DNA of 64,000 bases from JACVRW01 sp963811055. Lineage in GTDB: Bacteria; Actinomycetota; Thermoleophilia; Solirubrobacterales; Thermoleophilaceae. The notes under the pieces were generated by a model, which made no database searches, was not told the DNA's origin, and was given only the letters and a program-made list of their open reading frames with translations. Where the stretch lies: positions 62,001 through 126,000 of the forward strand of contig CAWEPQ010000020.1 of assembly GCA_963811055.1 (NCBI GenBank), read 5' to 3'. Made by a program: the position numbers and the translations under genes. Positions 17,001 to 25,466 of this stretch are shown here, piece by piece (within the stretch, counting starts at the first letter, position 1; every line of letters starts with the position of its first letter).

Positions 17001-17630
17001 TCACACGCGGCTGTAGAACTCGACGATCAGCTGCTCGTCCACCGGGGCCTGGATCTCGTCCCGGTGCGGGTCACGCACCACCCGGCCCACGAGCGCCTCC
17101 TGGTCCACCAGCAGCCAGCCGGGCAGGACGGCGGTGAGCTCCGAGGCTTCCCGCGCCGCGTGCCGGACGCTGCTCCCGGCCTTGATCGCCACCACGTCGC
17201 CGGTCCGCAGACGGCACGACGGGATGTCGCAGCGCCGTCCGTTCAACTCCACGTGGCCGTGCACCACGAACTGGCGCGCCTGCGCGCGCGTGGCGGCGAA
17301 GCCCAGCCGCACCACCACGTTGTCGAGCCGTAGCTCGAGCAGCTGCAGAAGCCGGTCCCCGGTGAGCGCGTCGATGCTGCGCTGCGCCTCCCTCACGTAG
17401 CGGCGGAACTGCCGCTCGCGCACGCCGTAGAAGCGCTTGGCCGCCTGCTTGGCCTGAAGCTGGATGGAGTAGGTGGAGACCCGCCGGCGCGCGCGCCGGC
17501 CGTGCTCGCCGGGCGCGTAGGGCCGCCGTTCGAGTCCGCCTTTGCGCGCGGTGCGGCGCCGGCCCTTCAGCTCCAGATCCACTCCCGCCCGGCGCGACAG
17601 TCGCTCGCTCGGCCCGGTGTATCTTCCCAT
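17001..17630 (-). CDS. rpsD: 30S ribosomal protein S4, cysteine-free (zinc-independent) form
   Basis: The 209-residue protein begins MGRYTGPSERLSRRAG, has the family core RERQFRRYVREAQ and RLDNVVVRLGFAATRAQARQFVVHGH (S4 RNA-binding domain, about 95-155), and ends DEQLIVEFYSR. S4 nucleates 30S assembly by binding 16S rRNA. The N-terminal positions that hold the Zn-binding Cys in many bacterial S4 proteins are Ser or Arg here. The start ATG 17630 has GGAGGT six bases upstream. The gene stands alone rather than beside rpsK/rpoA, so it may be a zinc-sparing paralogue or the only copy; no Fur/Zur-type palindrome is visible upstream. Confidence 0.92.
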   Translation of the reverse strand: MGRYTGPSERLSRRAGVDLELKGRRRTARKGGLERRPYAPGEHGRRARRRVSTYSIQLQAKQAAKRFYGVRERQFRRYVREAQRSIDALTGDRLLQLLELRLDNVVVRLGFAATRAQARQFVVHGHVELNGRRCDIPSCRLRTGDVVAIKAGSSVRHAAREASELTAVLPGWLLVDQEALVGRVVRDPHRDEIQAPVDEQLIVEFYSRV

Positions 17631-17649
17631 CTCGCGACCTCCGAGGCCA

Positions 17650-17655
17650 TAGGAT
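17650..17655 (+). promoter_or_regulatory. Candidate -10 element (TAGGAT) of the GMC-BVMO-hydrolase operon
   Basis: TAGGAT ends 11 bases before ATG 17667, with no purine-rich ribosome-binding site between. The 36-base gap to rpsD must hold both divergent promoters. Confidence 0.35.
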
Positions 17656-17666
17656 TGCCGCGCTCC

Positions 17667-19241
17667 ATGACCGACTACGTGATCGTCGGCGCCGGCTCGG
17701 CGGGCTGCGTGCTGGCCAACCGGCTGAGTGAGGACCCGGACGTGAGCGTCCTGCTCCTGGAGGCCGGCGGCAAGGACCGCAGCCTCAACGTCAAGATCCC
17801 GGCGGCCTTCCCCAACCAGTTCCACACGAAGCTCGACTGGGACTACCGGACCGAGCCCGAGCCGCACTGCCACGGGCGCTCTCTCTACATCCCACGGGGA
17901 AAGACGCTGGGCGGGTCGAGCTCGATGAACGCGATGCTCTACGTGCGCGGGCGCCCGCTCGACTACGACCTCTGGGAGGCGTCCGGCGCGAGCGGCTGGG
18001 GCTGGGCGCAGGTGCTCCCCTACTTCCTCAAGGCGGAGCACAATGAGCGCGGCCCGTCGGAGTTCCACGCGGTGGGCGGTCCGCTCAACGTGGCCGAGCA
18101 GCGCTCGCCGCGCCCACTCGACTCGAAGTTCCTGGCCGCCGCGGAGGCCGTGGGCATCCCGCGGATCGACGACTACAACGGGCCCGAGCAGGACGGCGTG
18201 TCGATGTTCCAGGTCACCCAGCGCGGTGGCCGGCGCTGGAGCACGGCCGACGCCTACCTCCGGCCTGCGCTCGGGCGGCCGAACCTCCGGGTGATCACCG
18301 GCGCTCAGGCCCTCGGGCTCGAGTGGGACGGAGGCCGGGTGGCCGGCGTGCGCTACGCCCGCCGCGGACGGCGCGCGGCCGTTGCGCGCGCCGAGCGTGA
18401 GGTAGTGCTCGCGGCCGGGGCGATCGGCTCGCCGCAGCTGCTGCTCCTATCCGGGATCGGCCCGGCGGCGCACCTTCAGGAGGTGGGGGTGCAGGTTCGC
18501 CACGACCTCCCCGGTGTGGGCGAGCGCCTCCAGGATCACCCGTTCGTGACGGTGCTCTTCGAGGTGAACGACCGCCACACGCTCTACGGGGCGGACAAGC
18601 CCAAGCCGCTGGCCGAGTGGCTGCTCCGCAGGAGCGGCCCGCTCACCTCCTCGGTCGCGGAGGTGGCCGCCTTCGTGCGGACCCGTCCGGGCCTGCCCGC
18701 CGCCGACCTGGAGTTCCACATCGGCGCGCTCTTCTTCGAGGAGCACGGCGCCGTGGAGTTCGACGGCCATGCGGCCACGTTCGGCCCGGTCCTGGTGAGC
18801 ACCCGCAGCCGCGGACGGGTGTGGCTGCGCTCGAGCGACCCGACCGACAAGCCGCGCATCCTCACCAACACGCTTTCGGAGCGCGAGGACGTGGACTCGC
18901 TGGTGGCCGGGATCCAGCTGTCGCGCGAGATGGCGCGAAGCGCGCCGCTGGCGGACACCGTCGTGCGCGAGCTCAAGCCGGGCGCGGAGCACGACTCGGA
19001 CGCGGAGATCGAGGAGAGCCTTCGGAACCGAGTCGAGCTCCTCTACCACCCGGTCGGCACCTGCGCGATGGGCGTGGGGGAGGACGCCGTGCTCGACCCC
19101 GAGCTGCGCGTGCGCGGACTGGAGGGTCTGCGCGTGGTGGACGCCTCGGTGATGCCCTCGATCCCGGGCGGCAACACCAACGCGCCGACCATCATGATCG
19201 CCGAGCGCGGGGCCGACCTCATCCGCGGGAGGACACCGTGA
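17667..19241 (+). CDS. GMC-family FAD-dependent alcohol oxidoreductase (choline-dehydrogenase-like)
   Basis: The 524-residue enzyme opens with the FAD-binding motif VGAGSAGCVLANRL and LLLEAGG, followed by the GMC signatures GKTLGGSSSMNAMLYVRG and GAIGSPQLLLLSGIGP. The active-site pair is probably His in LYHPVGTCAMG and the conserved Asn of GGNTNAPT. GMC enzymes oxidise primary or secondary alcohols to carbonyls. It is first in an operon with a Baeyer-Villiger monooxygenase and a hydrolase, coupled by a GTGA overlap, so a cyclic or secondary alcohol is a plausible substrate. The frame is open back to 17502, but that overlaps rpsD. Confidence 0.92.
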   Translation: MTDYVIVGAGSAGCVLANRLSEDPDVSVLLLEAGGKDRSLNVKIPAAFPNQFHTKLDWDYRTEPEPHCHGRSLYIPRGKTLGGSSSMNAMLYVRGRPLDYDLWEASGASGWGWAQVLPYFLKAEHNERGPSEFHAVGGPLNVAEQRSPRPLDSKFLAAAEAVGIPRIDDYNGPEQDGVSMFQVTQRGGRRWSTADAYLRPALGRPNLRVITGAQALGLEWDGGRVAGVRYARRGRRAAVARAEREVVLAAGAIGSPQLLLLSGIGPAAHLQEVGVQVRHDLPGVGERLQDHPFVTVLFEVNDRHTLYGADKPKPLAEWLLRRSGPLTSSVAEVAAFVRTRPGLPAADLEFHIGALFFEEHGAVEFDGHAATFGPVLVSTRSRGRVWLRSSDPTDKPRILTNTLSEREDVDSLVAGIQLSREMARSAPLADTVVRELKPGAEHDSDAEIEESLRNRVELLYHPVGTCAMGVGEDAVLDPELRVRGLEGLRVVDASVMPSIPGGNTNAPTIMIAERGADLIRGRTP

Positions 19242-20695
19242 AGGTCGCGATCGTCGGTGCCGGCTTCAGCGGGATCGCGATGGCGATCGCCCTGAGGCGC
19301 GAGGGCGTGGAGGACTTCACGGTCTTCGAGCGGGCGAGCGACCTCGGCGGGGTGTGGCACCACAACACCTATCCCGGCGCCGCCTGCGACGTGCCGTCCT
19401 ACCTCTACTCGTACTCGTACGAGCAGCGCAGGGACTGGACCCAGCCGTGCTCGTCGCAGGCCGAGATCCTCGAGTACCTCCGGCACACCGCGCAGAAGCA
19501 CGGCGTGATCGACCGCGTGCGTACCGGCACGGAGGTGGAGCGAGCGGACTTCGACGACGCCACGGCGCGCTGGACGCTGCGCACCGGCGCCGGCGAGCTC
19601 TTCGAGGCCGACGCTCTCGTGCTCGCCTGCGGTCAGCTCAGCCGGCCGCGGCTGCCAGAGATCCCGGGCGCCGGCGGGTTCGGTGGGCACAGCTTCCACT
19701 CGGCCGAGTGGGATCACGACTACGACCTCGCGGGCAAGCGCGTGGCGGTGATCGGCACCGGCGCCAGCGCGGTCCAGTTCGTGCCGCCGGTGGCCGAGCG
19801 GGCCGCGCGCGTGGACGTGTACCAGCGCAGCGCGCCGTACATCCTGCCGCGGAACAACGGCGAGTACCCGGCGGCGATGCGGCGCCTGATCGCGGCCGTG
19901 CCGGGCCTCCAGGCCGCCCGCCGCTACGGGATGTGGGCGTTCATGGAGATGTTCGTGCTCGGCCTCACGCGCCTGCGCCCGCTCGCCTGGCTCCTGCGTG
20001 CCTGGAGCAGGGCGTTCATGCGCAGCCAGCTGGACGACCCCGAGGTCCGCGAGAAGGCATGGCCCGACTACCCGTTCGGGTGCAAGCGCATCCTGTTCAG
20101 CTCCGACTACCTGCCGGCGCTCCAGCGCCCCGACGTGGAGCTGGTGACCGACGAGATCACCCGGATCACGAGCGCGGGGGTGGTCACGGCCGACGGTCGC
20201 GAGCGCGAGGTGGACTGCATCGTCTACGGCACCGGCTTCCGCTCGCACGACTTCGTCGTGCCGATGCGGGTGACCGGGGCGGGCGGTCGCGAGCTCCAGG
20301 CGGCCTGGTCGCGCGGAGCCGAGGCGCACCTCGGCATCGCCGTGTCCGGGTTCCCGAACATGTTCATGCTCTACGGCCCCAACACCAACCTCGGCGTGGG
20401 CTCGATCATCGTGATGATCGAGGCCCAGGTTCGCTACGCGATCGACGCCCTGCGCTCGTCGCGCCGGTCCGGCGCGGCCCTCGACGTGCGGCCCGAGGTG
20501 CAGAGCGCCTCGAGCGAGCGCGTGCAGGAGCGGCTGCGCGACTCGGTCTGGGCGAGCTGCCGCAACTGGTATCGCGACCAGGACACGGGCAGGGTCGTGA
20601 ACAACTGGCCCGGCTTCATGGTCGAGTACGTGCGCGCCACCCGCGCGATCCGGCCCGAGGAGTTCCGGGAGGTCCGGCCCGCGGTGGCGCCGTGA
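19238..20695 (+). CDS. Baeyer-Villiger-type flavin monooxygenase
   Basis: The 485-residue protein starts at GTG 19238 (GTGA overlap with the GMC gene). It has an N-terminal FAD motif VGAGFSGIAMA, the Baeyer-Villiger fingerprint FxGxxxHxxxW at residues 148-158 (FGGHSFHSAEW), and a second nucleotide-binding motif IGTGASAVQF for NADPH. The C-terminal GPNTNLGVGS is also typical of class-B monooxygenases. These enzymes insert one oxygen next to a carbonyl, turning ketones into esters or lactones. Placed between an alcohol oxidase and a hydrolase it completes an alcohol-ketone-ester route. Confidence 0.92.
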   Translation: MKVAIVGAGFSGIAMAIALRREGVEDFTVFERASDLGGVWHHNTYPGAACDVPSYLYSYSYEQRRDWTQPCSSQAEILEYLRHTAQKHGVIDRVRTGTEVERADFDDATARWTLRTGAGELFEADALVLACGQLSRPRLPEIPGAGGFGGHSFHSAEWDHDYDLAGKRVAVIGTGASAVQFVPPVAERAARVDVYQRSAPYILPRNNGEYPAAMRRLIAAVPGLQAARRYGMWAFMEMFVLGLTRLRPLAWLLRAWSRAFMRSQLDDPEVREKAWPDYPFGCKRILFSSDYLPALQRPDVELVTDEITRITSAGVVTADGREREVDCIVYGTGFRSHDFVVPMRVTGAGGRELQAAWSRGAEAHLGIAVSGFPNMFMLYGPNTNLGVGSIIVMIEAQVRYAIDALRSSRRSGAALDVRPEVQSASSERVQERLRDSVWASCRNWYRDQDTGRVVNNWPGFMVEYVRATRAIRPEEFREVRPAVAP

Positions 20696-21486
20696 ACCAC
20701 CATCGCCAGGGCACGGGCGAGCCGCTGGTGCTCATCCACGGGATCGGCTCCCGCTGGCAGGTCTGGAGCCCGGTGATCGACGCGCTCGCCGAGCACCACG
20801 ACGTGGTCGCGGCCGATGTGCCGGGCTTCGGGCGCTCGCCGGCGCTTGACACCGGGGTCGAGCCGACGGTCTTCGCCTACGCGGACGCCTTCGAGCGCCT
20901 CTTCGCCGAGCTCGGCCTGCGGCGGCCGCACGTGGCGGGCAACTCGATGGGCGGCGGCATCGCGCTCGAGCTGGCGCGGCGGGGGTCGGTCGGCTCGGCC
21001 ACCGCGATCTCGCCCGTGGGCTTCTGGACCCCGCGCGAGCGCCGCTTCAGCCAGCTCGTGCTCGGGCTCTCGCACGACGTCCCCGACCCGGTGCGCAGCA
21101 CAGTCCTGCCGCTGACGAGCCTGGGCGCCGGCCGGACGCTCCTCATGGGACACATCTTCGCCCGTCCCTGGCGCATCCCGGCCGCGGAGGCTCGTTCCAC
21201 GCTCGAGGACTTCTGGGCAGCGCCCGGGTTCTCGGCGTCGCTGCGCGCCTTCAGCGGCTACGTGTTCCGCGCCGGGCACGAGCTTCGCAACGTGCCCGTC
21301 ACGGTCGCGTGGGGCAGCCGCGACCGGCTGCTGCTCTTCGGACGTCAGACTCCTCGCGCGCGCCGGGCGCTCCCCGATGCGCACCACGTGACCCTCACGG
21401 GCCTCGGCCACACGCCCTTCTACGACGATCCCGAGATGGTGGCCGGAGCAATGCTGCGCGGCACCGGGGCGGTGCGCCCTGCGTAG
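20692..21486 (+). CDS. Alpha/beta hydrolase, third gene of the GMC-BVMO operon
   Basis: The 264-residue protein begins at GTG 20692, overlapping the monooxygenase stop as GTGA. HGIG (from residue 16) and GNSMGG with Ser85 mark the oxyanion hole and nucleophile; WGSRDR and GLGHTPF supply the likely acid and base. It is cytosolic. Its position suggests it hydrolyses the ester or lactone made by the monooxygenase. It is a paralogue of the hydrolase at 3763-4599. Its last codons overlap the apparent signal-peptide start of the next gene. Confidence 0.88.
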   Translation: MNHHRQGTGEPLVLIHGIGSRWQVWSPVIDALAEHHDVVAADVPGFGRSPALDTGVEPTVFAYADAFERLFAELGLRRPHVAGNSMGGGIALELARRGSVGSATAISPVGFWTPRERRFSQLVLGLSHDVPDPVRSTVLPLTSLGAGRTLLMGHIFARPWRIPAAEARSTLEDFWAAPGFSASLRAFSGYVFRAGHELRNVPVTVAWGSRDRLLLFGRQTPRARRALPDAHHVTLTGLGHTPFYDDPEMVAGAMLRGTGAVRPA

Positions 21487-24112
21487 GGTCGCGCTCGTCC
21501 TGACCCTGCTCGCCGCGCTGCCGGCCGCCGCCCAGGCCGCGCCCGCTCCGCTGTCCGGCGCGCGCGCCCGCGTGGACGTGTCCTCCACCTACGGGAGCGG
21601 CGTGTTCGGGCGCTGGTTCAGCGATCGCTTCGGCCTGCCCGCCTACCGGTACCGGATCGACGAGGCGCGCGACCCGCGCGCCCGCCGGCCCGAGCTCGAG
21701 GACGTGGCCGACCCCACCGACGCCTGGTCGCAGCTCGGCAACGACCACATCGTGGCCAACGCCTACAACCACGGCTACACCCAGCTCTGGAGCCAGGACC
21801 GCGTCTACGAGTGGGTCAACCGCTACTCGGCCGGCGACGGCCAGTACGCCGGCGGCTTCGGCTACCTGCGCACCGGGGGCCGGACGATCAGCACGCTCTA
21901 CGCGGACCGCCCCAGCGGCGCCCGCACCGACCGGGTGTTCGGGGCCGGGTACTCGCGCCGGACGCTCGCCGCCGCGGGACTGGCGGTGGACGAGCACGTG
22001 TACGCGCCGTTCGGCGACGACCCGGTGCTGCTCCACGACGTGACCATCCGCAACACCACCCGCACCGCGCGGAGGGCGAGCTGGTTCGAGTACTGGGGCG
22101 TGAACCCGTGGGAGCCCTCCACCGGTCGCCCGCGCGGCCTCGGCGCGCCCAGCTGGAACGCGCGGCGGCGCATCCTGTCGGTGGGCCAGGCGGCCGAGGG
22201 GCCCGACCGCCGGCCACTGCGGATCTTCGCCGCCGCCCTGCGCGGCCCGGTGGCGGGCCACGCCACCGACGCCACGCGCTTCTTCGGCGCCGGCGGCCGC
22301 GGCGCGCCCGCGGCGGTGGCAGCGGACCGGCTGGACGGATCGCCGGCGGCCGCCGTGCCCCCCGGCCAGGTGGGGCGCACGCTGCTCGCGCTGCGTGCTC
22401 CGCTGCGACTGGCGCCCGGCGCCACGGTCACGCTCCGCTACGCCTACGGCGCCGCGCAGCCGCGCGCGATCCCCGCGATCGTCGCGCGCTGGCGCTCCGC
22501 GCGGCGCCCGCTCGCGCAGAGCCAGCGGCTCTGGGCCCGCTGGCTGCCGCAGGCGAGCCTCGGTCCGCGGCGGGACTGGCTCGCGCGCGAGCTTCAGTGG
22601 GCGGCCTACACGGTGCGCTCGGGCACCACCTACGAGGAGTGCGCGGGCAACCACGTGATCTCCCAGGGCGGCTACTACCAGTACGGCGGGTTCGGGGACC
22701 AGATCGCGTTCCGCGACCCGCTGCAGCACATGCTCCCGATGATCTACGGAGCGCCCGGCCTTGCGCGCGACGTGCTGCTGTACTCGGCCCGCCAGCAGCC
22801 GGCCGGCGGCGGACAGATCCCCTATGGCACGCAGTCGCTCTGCCGTCCCGCGGAGCTACCGCCCTCGAACGACATGGACCTCTGGCTGCTGTGGTCGGCC
22901 GCGGAGTACGGCCTGGCCACACGCGACCTCGCGGTGTTCGACCGGCAGGTGCCCTTCCGCGGCCGGGGCAGGGCGTCGCTCTGGCGCCACCTCAAGCTGG
23001 CGTACGCCCACCAGGAGTCCCTGCGGGGCCCGCACGGCGGGTACCGCACCACCTCCACCGGCGACTGGTCGGACTTCTCCGGCGCGTTCCTGGAGATGGA
23101 CGAGTCCACGCTGGTGTCGGCCCAGCTGGCCTACGTCTATCCGCGCCTGGCCGAGCTGGCGGACGCGCGCGGCGACCGCGCCTTCGCGGCTCTGCTGCGC
23201 CGGCGCGGGCAGGCGCTCCGGGCGGTGCAGCGCGGCGAGTGGACCGGGCGCTGGTACACGCGCGGCTACGGGGGCGAGCGGAGGATCGGCACCGGCGCCA
23301 TCTTCGGCGAGCCGCAGCCATGGAACATCCTGGCGGGGATCCCCGACCGGGCCCAGGCGCGCACCCTGGTGGCGGGCATCCGGCGCTTTCTCACCGGCGT
23401 GGGGGCTCCGGCTGCGCTCGGCGGCCCGGCGCGGATCGGCTCCTCGATGTCGCCGGCGGCGGCGGACCCGCAGGTGGGCGAGCTCAAGGGCGGGCCCGGC
23501 ATCGGCGGCGGGAACGCGGTGTTCGTGGGCGGGGTCTGGTACGCGATCAACGGCTGGCTCACGTGGGCGCTCGGCGAGCTCGACGGAGTGGTGCCGCGCG
23601 CCGGTGCCTACGCGCTCGACGAGCTCGAGCGCAACACCCTGACCGCGCACGCCGCGGCGTTCCCGCAACGCTGGAACGGCGTGCTCTCGATCGACGACGC
23701 CTGCAACGCCTGGTTCGCCGAGGACCCCGGCGACTGCGGCATCGACCTCGACCACACCTACGCCGGGCAGATCATGCACCAGCCCGCCTGGACGCTATAC
23801 GCCACCACTCGCCTGGCCGGCATCACGCCCACCGCGCGCGGCTACCGCTTCACCCCGCGGCTGCCGCTGCGCCGGTTCTCGCTGCGCATGCCGCGCGTCG
23901 GGATCGAGGTGCGTCCCGGGTCGGTGCGCGGCTACGTGCGGCCGTCGGCCGGCGGGCCGCTGACGATCGAGGTGGCCCGTCCCGGCCGCGGCCCGGTGAC
24001 CGTTTGGGTGAAGGGCCGCCGGGTGCGTTCGACGGTCCGAGCGGGCCTGGTGCGCTTCCGGCTGCCCACGCGCGGAGGCCGGGCGACGGACTTCGCGGTC
24101 GCACCTTCCTGA
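21479..24112 (+). CDS. Secreted GH94/GT36-like (cellobiose-phosphorylase-related) protein, apparent CTG start
   Basis: No ATG, GTG or TTG precedes 21572 in frame, yet the in-frame codons from CTG 21479 encode a classic signal peptide (RRVALVLTLLAALPAAAQA) directly before the mature protein, so I place the start there (877 residues). The N-terminal beta-sandwich and the helical barrel resemble GH94 enzymes: NAYNHGYTQLWSQDR, then GGFGDQIAFRDPLQHML (near residue 407) and TGDWSDF (near 529), which aligns with the DWND general-acid region of cellobiose phosphorylase. About 100 beta-type residues end the protein. Known GH94 phosphorylases are mostly cytosolic, so export suggests a hydrolase or degenerate role. 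Beginning at GTG 21572 would lose the signal. Confidence 0.75.
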   Translation: MRRVALVLTLLAALPAAAQAAPAPLSGARARVDVSSTYGSGVFGRWFSDRFGLPAYRYRIDEARDPRARRPELEDVADPTDAWSQLGNDHIVANAYNHGYTQLWSQDRVYEWVNRYSAGDGQYAGGFGYLRTGGRTISTLYADRPSGARTDRVFGAGYSRRTLAAAGLAVDEHVYAPFGDDPVLLHDVTIRNTTRTARRASWFEYWGVNPWEPSTGRPRGLGAPSWNARRRILSVGQAAEGPDRRPLRIFAAALRGPVAGHATDATRFFGAGGRGAPAAVAADRLDGSPAAAVPPGQVGRTLLALRAPLRLAPGATVTLRYAYGAAQPRAIPAIVARWRSARRPLAQSQRLWARWLPQASLGPRRDWLARELQWAAYTVRSGTTYEECAGNHVISQGGYYQYGGFGDQIAFRDPLQHMLPMIYGAPGLARDVLLYSARQQPAGGGQIPYGTQSLCRPAELPPSNDMDLWLLWSAAEYGLATRDLAVFDRQVPFRGRGRASLWRHLKLAYAHQESLRGPHGGYRTTSTGDWSDFSGAFLEMDESTLVSAQLAYVYPRLAELADARGDRAFAALLRRRGQALRAVQRGEWTGRWYTRGYGGERRIGTGAIFGEPQPWNILAGIPDRAQARTLVAGIRRFLTGVGAPAALGGPARIGSSMSPAAADPQVGELKGGPGIGGGNAVFVGGVWYAINGWLTWALGELDGVVPRAGAYALDELERNTLTAHAAAFPQRWNGVLSIDDACNAWFAEDPGDCGIDLDHTYAGQIMHQPAWTLYATTRLAGITPTARGYRFTPRLPLRRFSLRMPRVGIEVRPGSVRGYVRPSAGGPLTIEVARPGRGPVTVWVKGRRVRSTVRAGLVRFRLPTRGGRATDFAVAPS

Positions 24113-24148
24113 CTTTTGGTTGCTCTGCAACCACAGGGCAGGAAGGTG
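24102..24148. terminator. Nested palindromes between convergent genes (bidirectional terminator candidate)
   Basis: An outer inverted repeat CACCTTCCTG (24102-24111) / CAGGAAGGTG (24139-24148) encloses an inner perfect one, TGGTTGC (24117-24123) / GCAACCA (24127-24133) with a 3-base loop. The outer left arm overlaps the stop codon of the GH94-like gene. There is no long U-tract on either side, so it may work as a non-canonical terminator or RNA-end stabiliser. Confidence 0.55.
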
Positions 24149-24155
24149 ACCCGAT

Positions 24156-25427
24156 TTAGGCGCCTGGGGTGAGGCGCACGCGCGTCCGGTAGCTGCGCGT
24201 CCGGGCGCCGGGCGCGTACTGCTGCGCGGGATTCCCCGGTCCAAGCCGGAGCCGAAGCGTCACGCGGCCGGCACCATCCGCCGTCAGGCGCTTGCTCCGT
24301 GCGCCGCCACCCGTCCGCCGGACTGTGGCGAGCACCGGCGTGCCGGGCGAGAACAGGGGGGCGCTGGTCACCCGAGCGCCACCGCTGCCCAGGAGCGCGA
24401 AGCCCCTCGCGCCGGCACCGCTCAACTCGCTCCACTCGAGCACCGGCCGCTCGATCCGGACACGCCAGCCGTAGACCCCGTACTGAGGCTTGATCGTTCG
24501 GTAGCTGAATCGCGCCGGCCGACTCGGTGGATTGGCGAAGCCGCTCATCAGCCATGGCAGCGTCCGGCGGAGGTCACGGCGCCAGTAGGGCCAGAGGTGA
24601 CCGCCGGGCCCGTAGTCGTCCCACACGTGCGGGATCCCCAGGGCGCCGAGGCGGTCGTGGAGGGCCGCGCTCGCCTTGTGCACCACGTACTCGACCCCGT
24701 CGCCGCCGCCGAATGGTCCGCCGTTCTCGCCGTTGCCTGTTCGCAGGGTCAGCCGCACGCCCCGGAGGTTCGCGGCCAGGTCCAAGGGGTTGTTGCCGCG
24801 CCAGCGGACCTCCTGCGTGGCGAACGGCCCATAGGTGCCGGCGGGGGTCAGGGCCTGGATCGCGGGGTTGAGCGAGTCCACCGCGGCGGAGAAGCCGGCG
24901 GCGGACGCGAACCGGTCCGGGTGGCGCGCGGCGTAGCCGAGCGCGCCGAACCCGCCCATCGACAGCCCGGCCAGAGCCCGGCCGCCGCGCCGCGCGACAG
25001 TGCGGTAGGAGCGGTCCACCCAGGGGACCAGCTGGGTGATGTGGAAGGTCTCCCAGGGCTCGCCGTGCCACCAGTCCACGTATCCGCCGAGCGGCCCGGT
25101 GTCCGGCATCACCACGATCAGCGGGAGTCCCGCGGTGAGCGCCGCGGCGTGGCCCATGCGAGTCCAGCTGCGGTAGTCGTCGAAGCCGCCGTGCAGGAGG
25201 TAGAGCACCGGGTAGCGGCGCTTGGAGTGGGCGTAGCCGCGCGGAAGCAGCACACGCGCATGGGTCCGCTGCGTGAGCAGGTCGCTGCGGAAGGTGAGCT
25301 CGGTCAGCCGGCTGCTCAACGCGCGCTTGCCCACGAGGTCGATGCCGCCGCGAGCGGCGTCGGCTGCCGGGGCGGCGAGCAGAGCCGCCACCGTTGCGAT
25401 CAGCGCGGCGGTCGCCCACCTCCTCAT
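24156..25427 (-). CDS. Secreted esterase, antigen-85/esterase-D-like, with C-terminal beta domain
   Basis: The 423-residue protein has a signal peptide (1-24). Residues about 50-290 form an alpha/beta hydrolase of the putative-esterase (Esterase D/antigen 85) family: LYLLHGGFDDYRSW, VVMPDTGP, and GLSMGG with nucleophile Ser156; the base is probably His in GPGGHLWPYW. Residues about 300-423 look like a separate Gly/Arg-rich beta domain (LRLRLGPGN near the end), which could bind the cell wall or a polymer. A TAGGTT hexamer lies 6 bases before the start. Convergent with the GH94-like gene, so both may act on extracellular glycans or esters. Confidence 0.85.
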   Translation of the reverse strand: MRRWATAALIATVAALLAAPAADAARGGIDLVGKRALSSRLTELTFRSDLLTQRTHARVLLPRGYAHSKRRYPVLYLLHGGFDDYRSWTRMGHAAALTAGLPLIVVMPDTGPLGGYVDWWHGEPWETFHITQLVPWVDRSYRTVARRGGRALAGLSMGGFGALGYAARHPDRFASAAGFSAAVDSLNPAIQALTPAGTYGPFATQEVRWRGNNPLDLAANLRGVRLTLRTGNGENGGPFGGGDGVEYVVHKASAALHDRLGALGIPHVWDDYGPGGHLWPYWRRDLRRTLPWLMSGFANPPSRPARFSYRTIKPQYGVYGWRVRIERPVLEWSELSGAGARGFALLGSGGARVTSAPLFSPGTPVLATVRRTGGGARSKRLTADGAGRVTLRLRLGPGNPAQQYAPGARTRSYRTRVRLTPGA

Positions 25428-25433
25428 CGGCGC

Positions 25434-25439
25434 AACCTA
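25434..25439 (-). promoter_or_regulatory. Candidate -10 element (TAGGTT) of the secreted esterase gene
   Basis: On the minus strand TAGGTT is followed by GCGCCG and then ATG 25427, matching the leaderless spacing seen elsewhere. Confidence 0.4.
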
Positions 25440-25466
25440 CCGGCTTGTGAAAGGCTCGCGCCGACG

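Noticed and set aside
21395..22729. 444-codon minus-strand frame over the GH94-like gene
   Set aside because: Arg/Ala/His-rich content without any domain, antisense to a gene with recognisable family motifs.
24597..25466. N-terminal extension of the TolB-like protein
   Set aside because: It runs antisense over the secreted esterase, and a signal peptide follows ATG 25467 directly.
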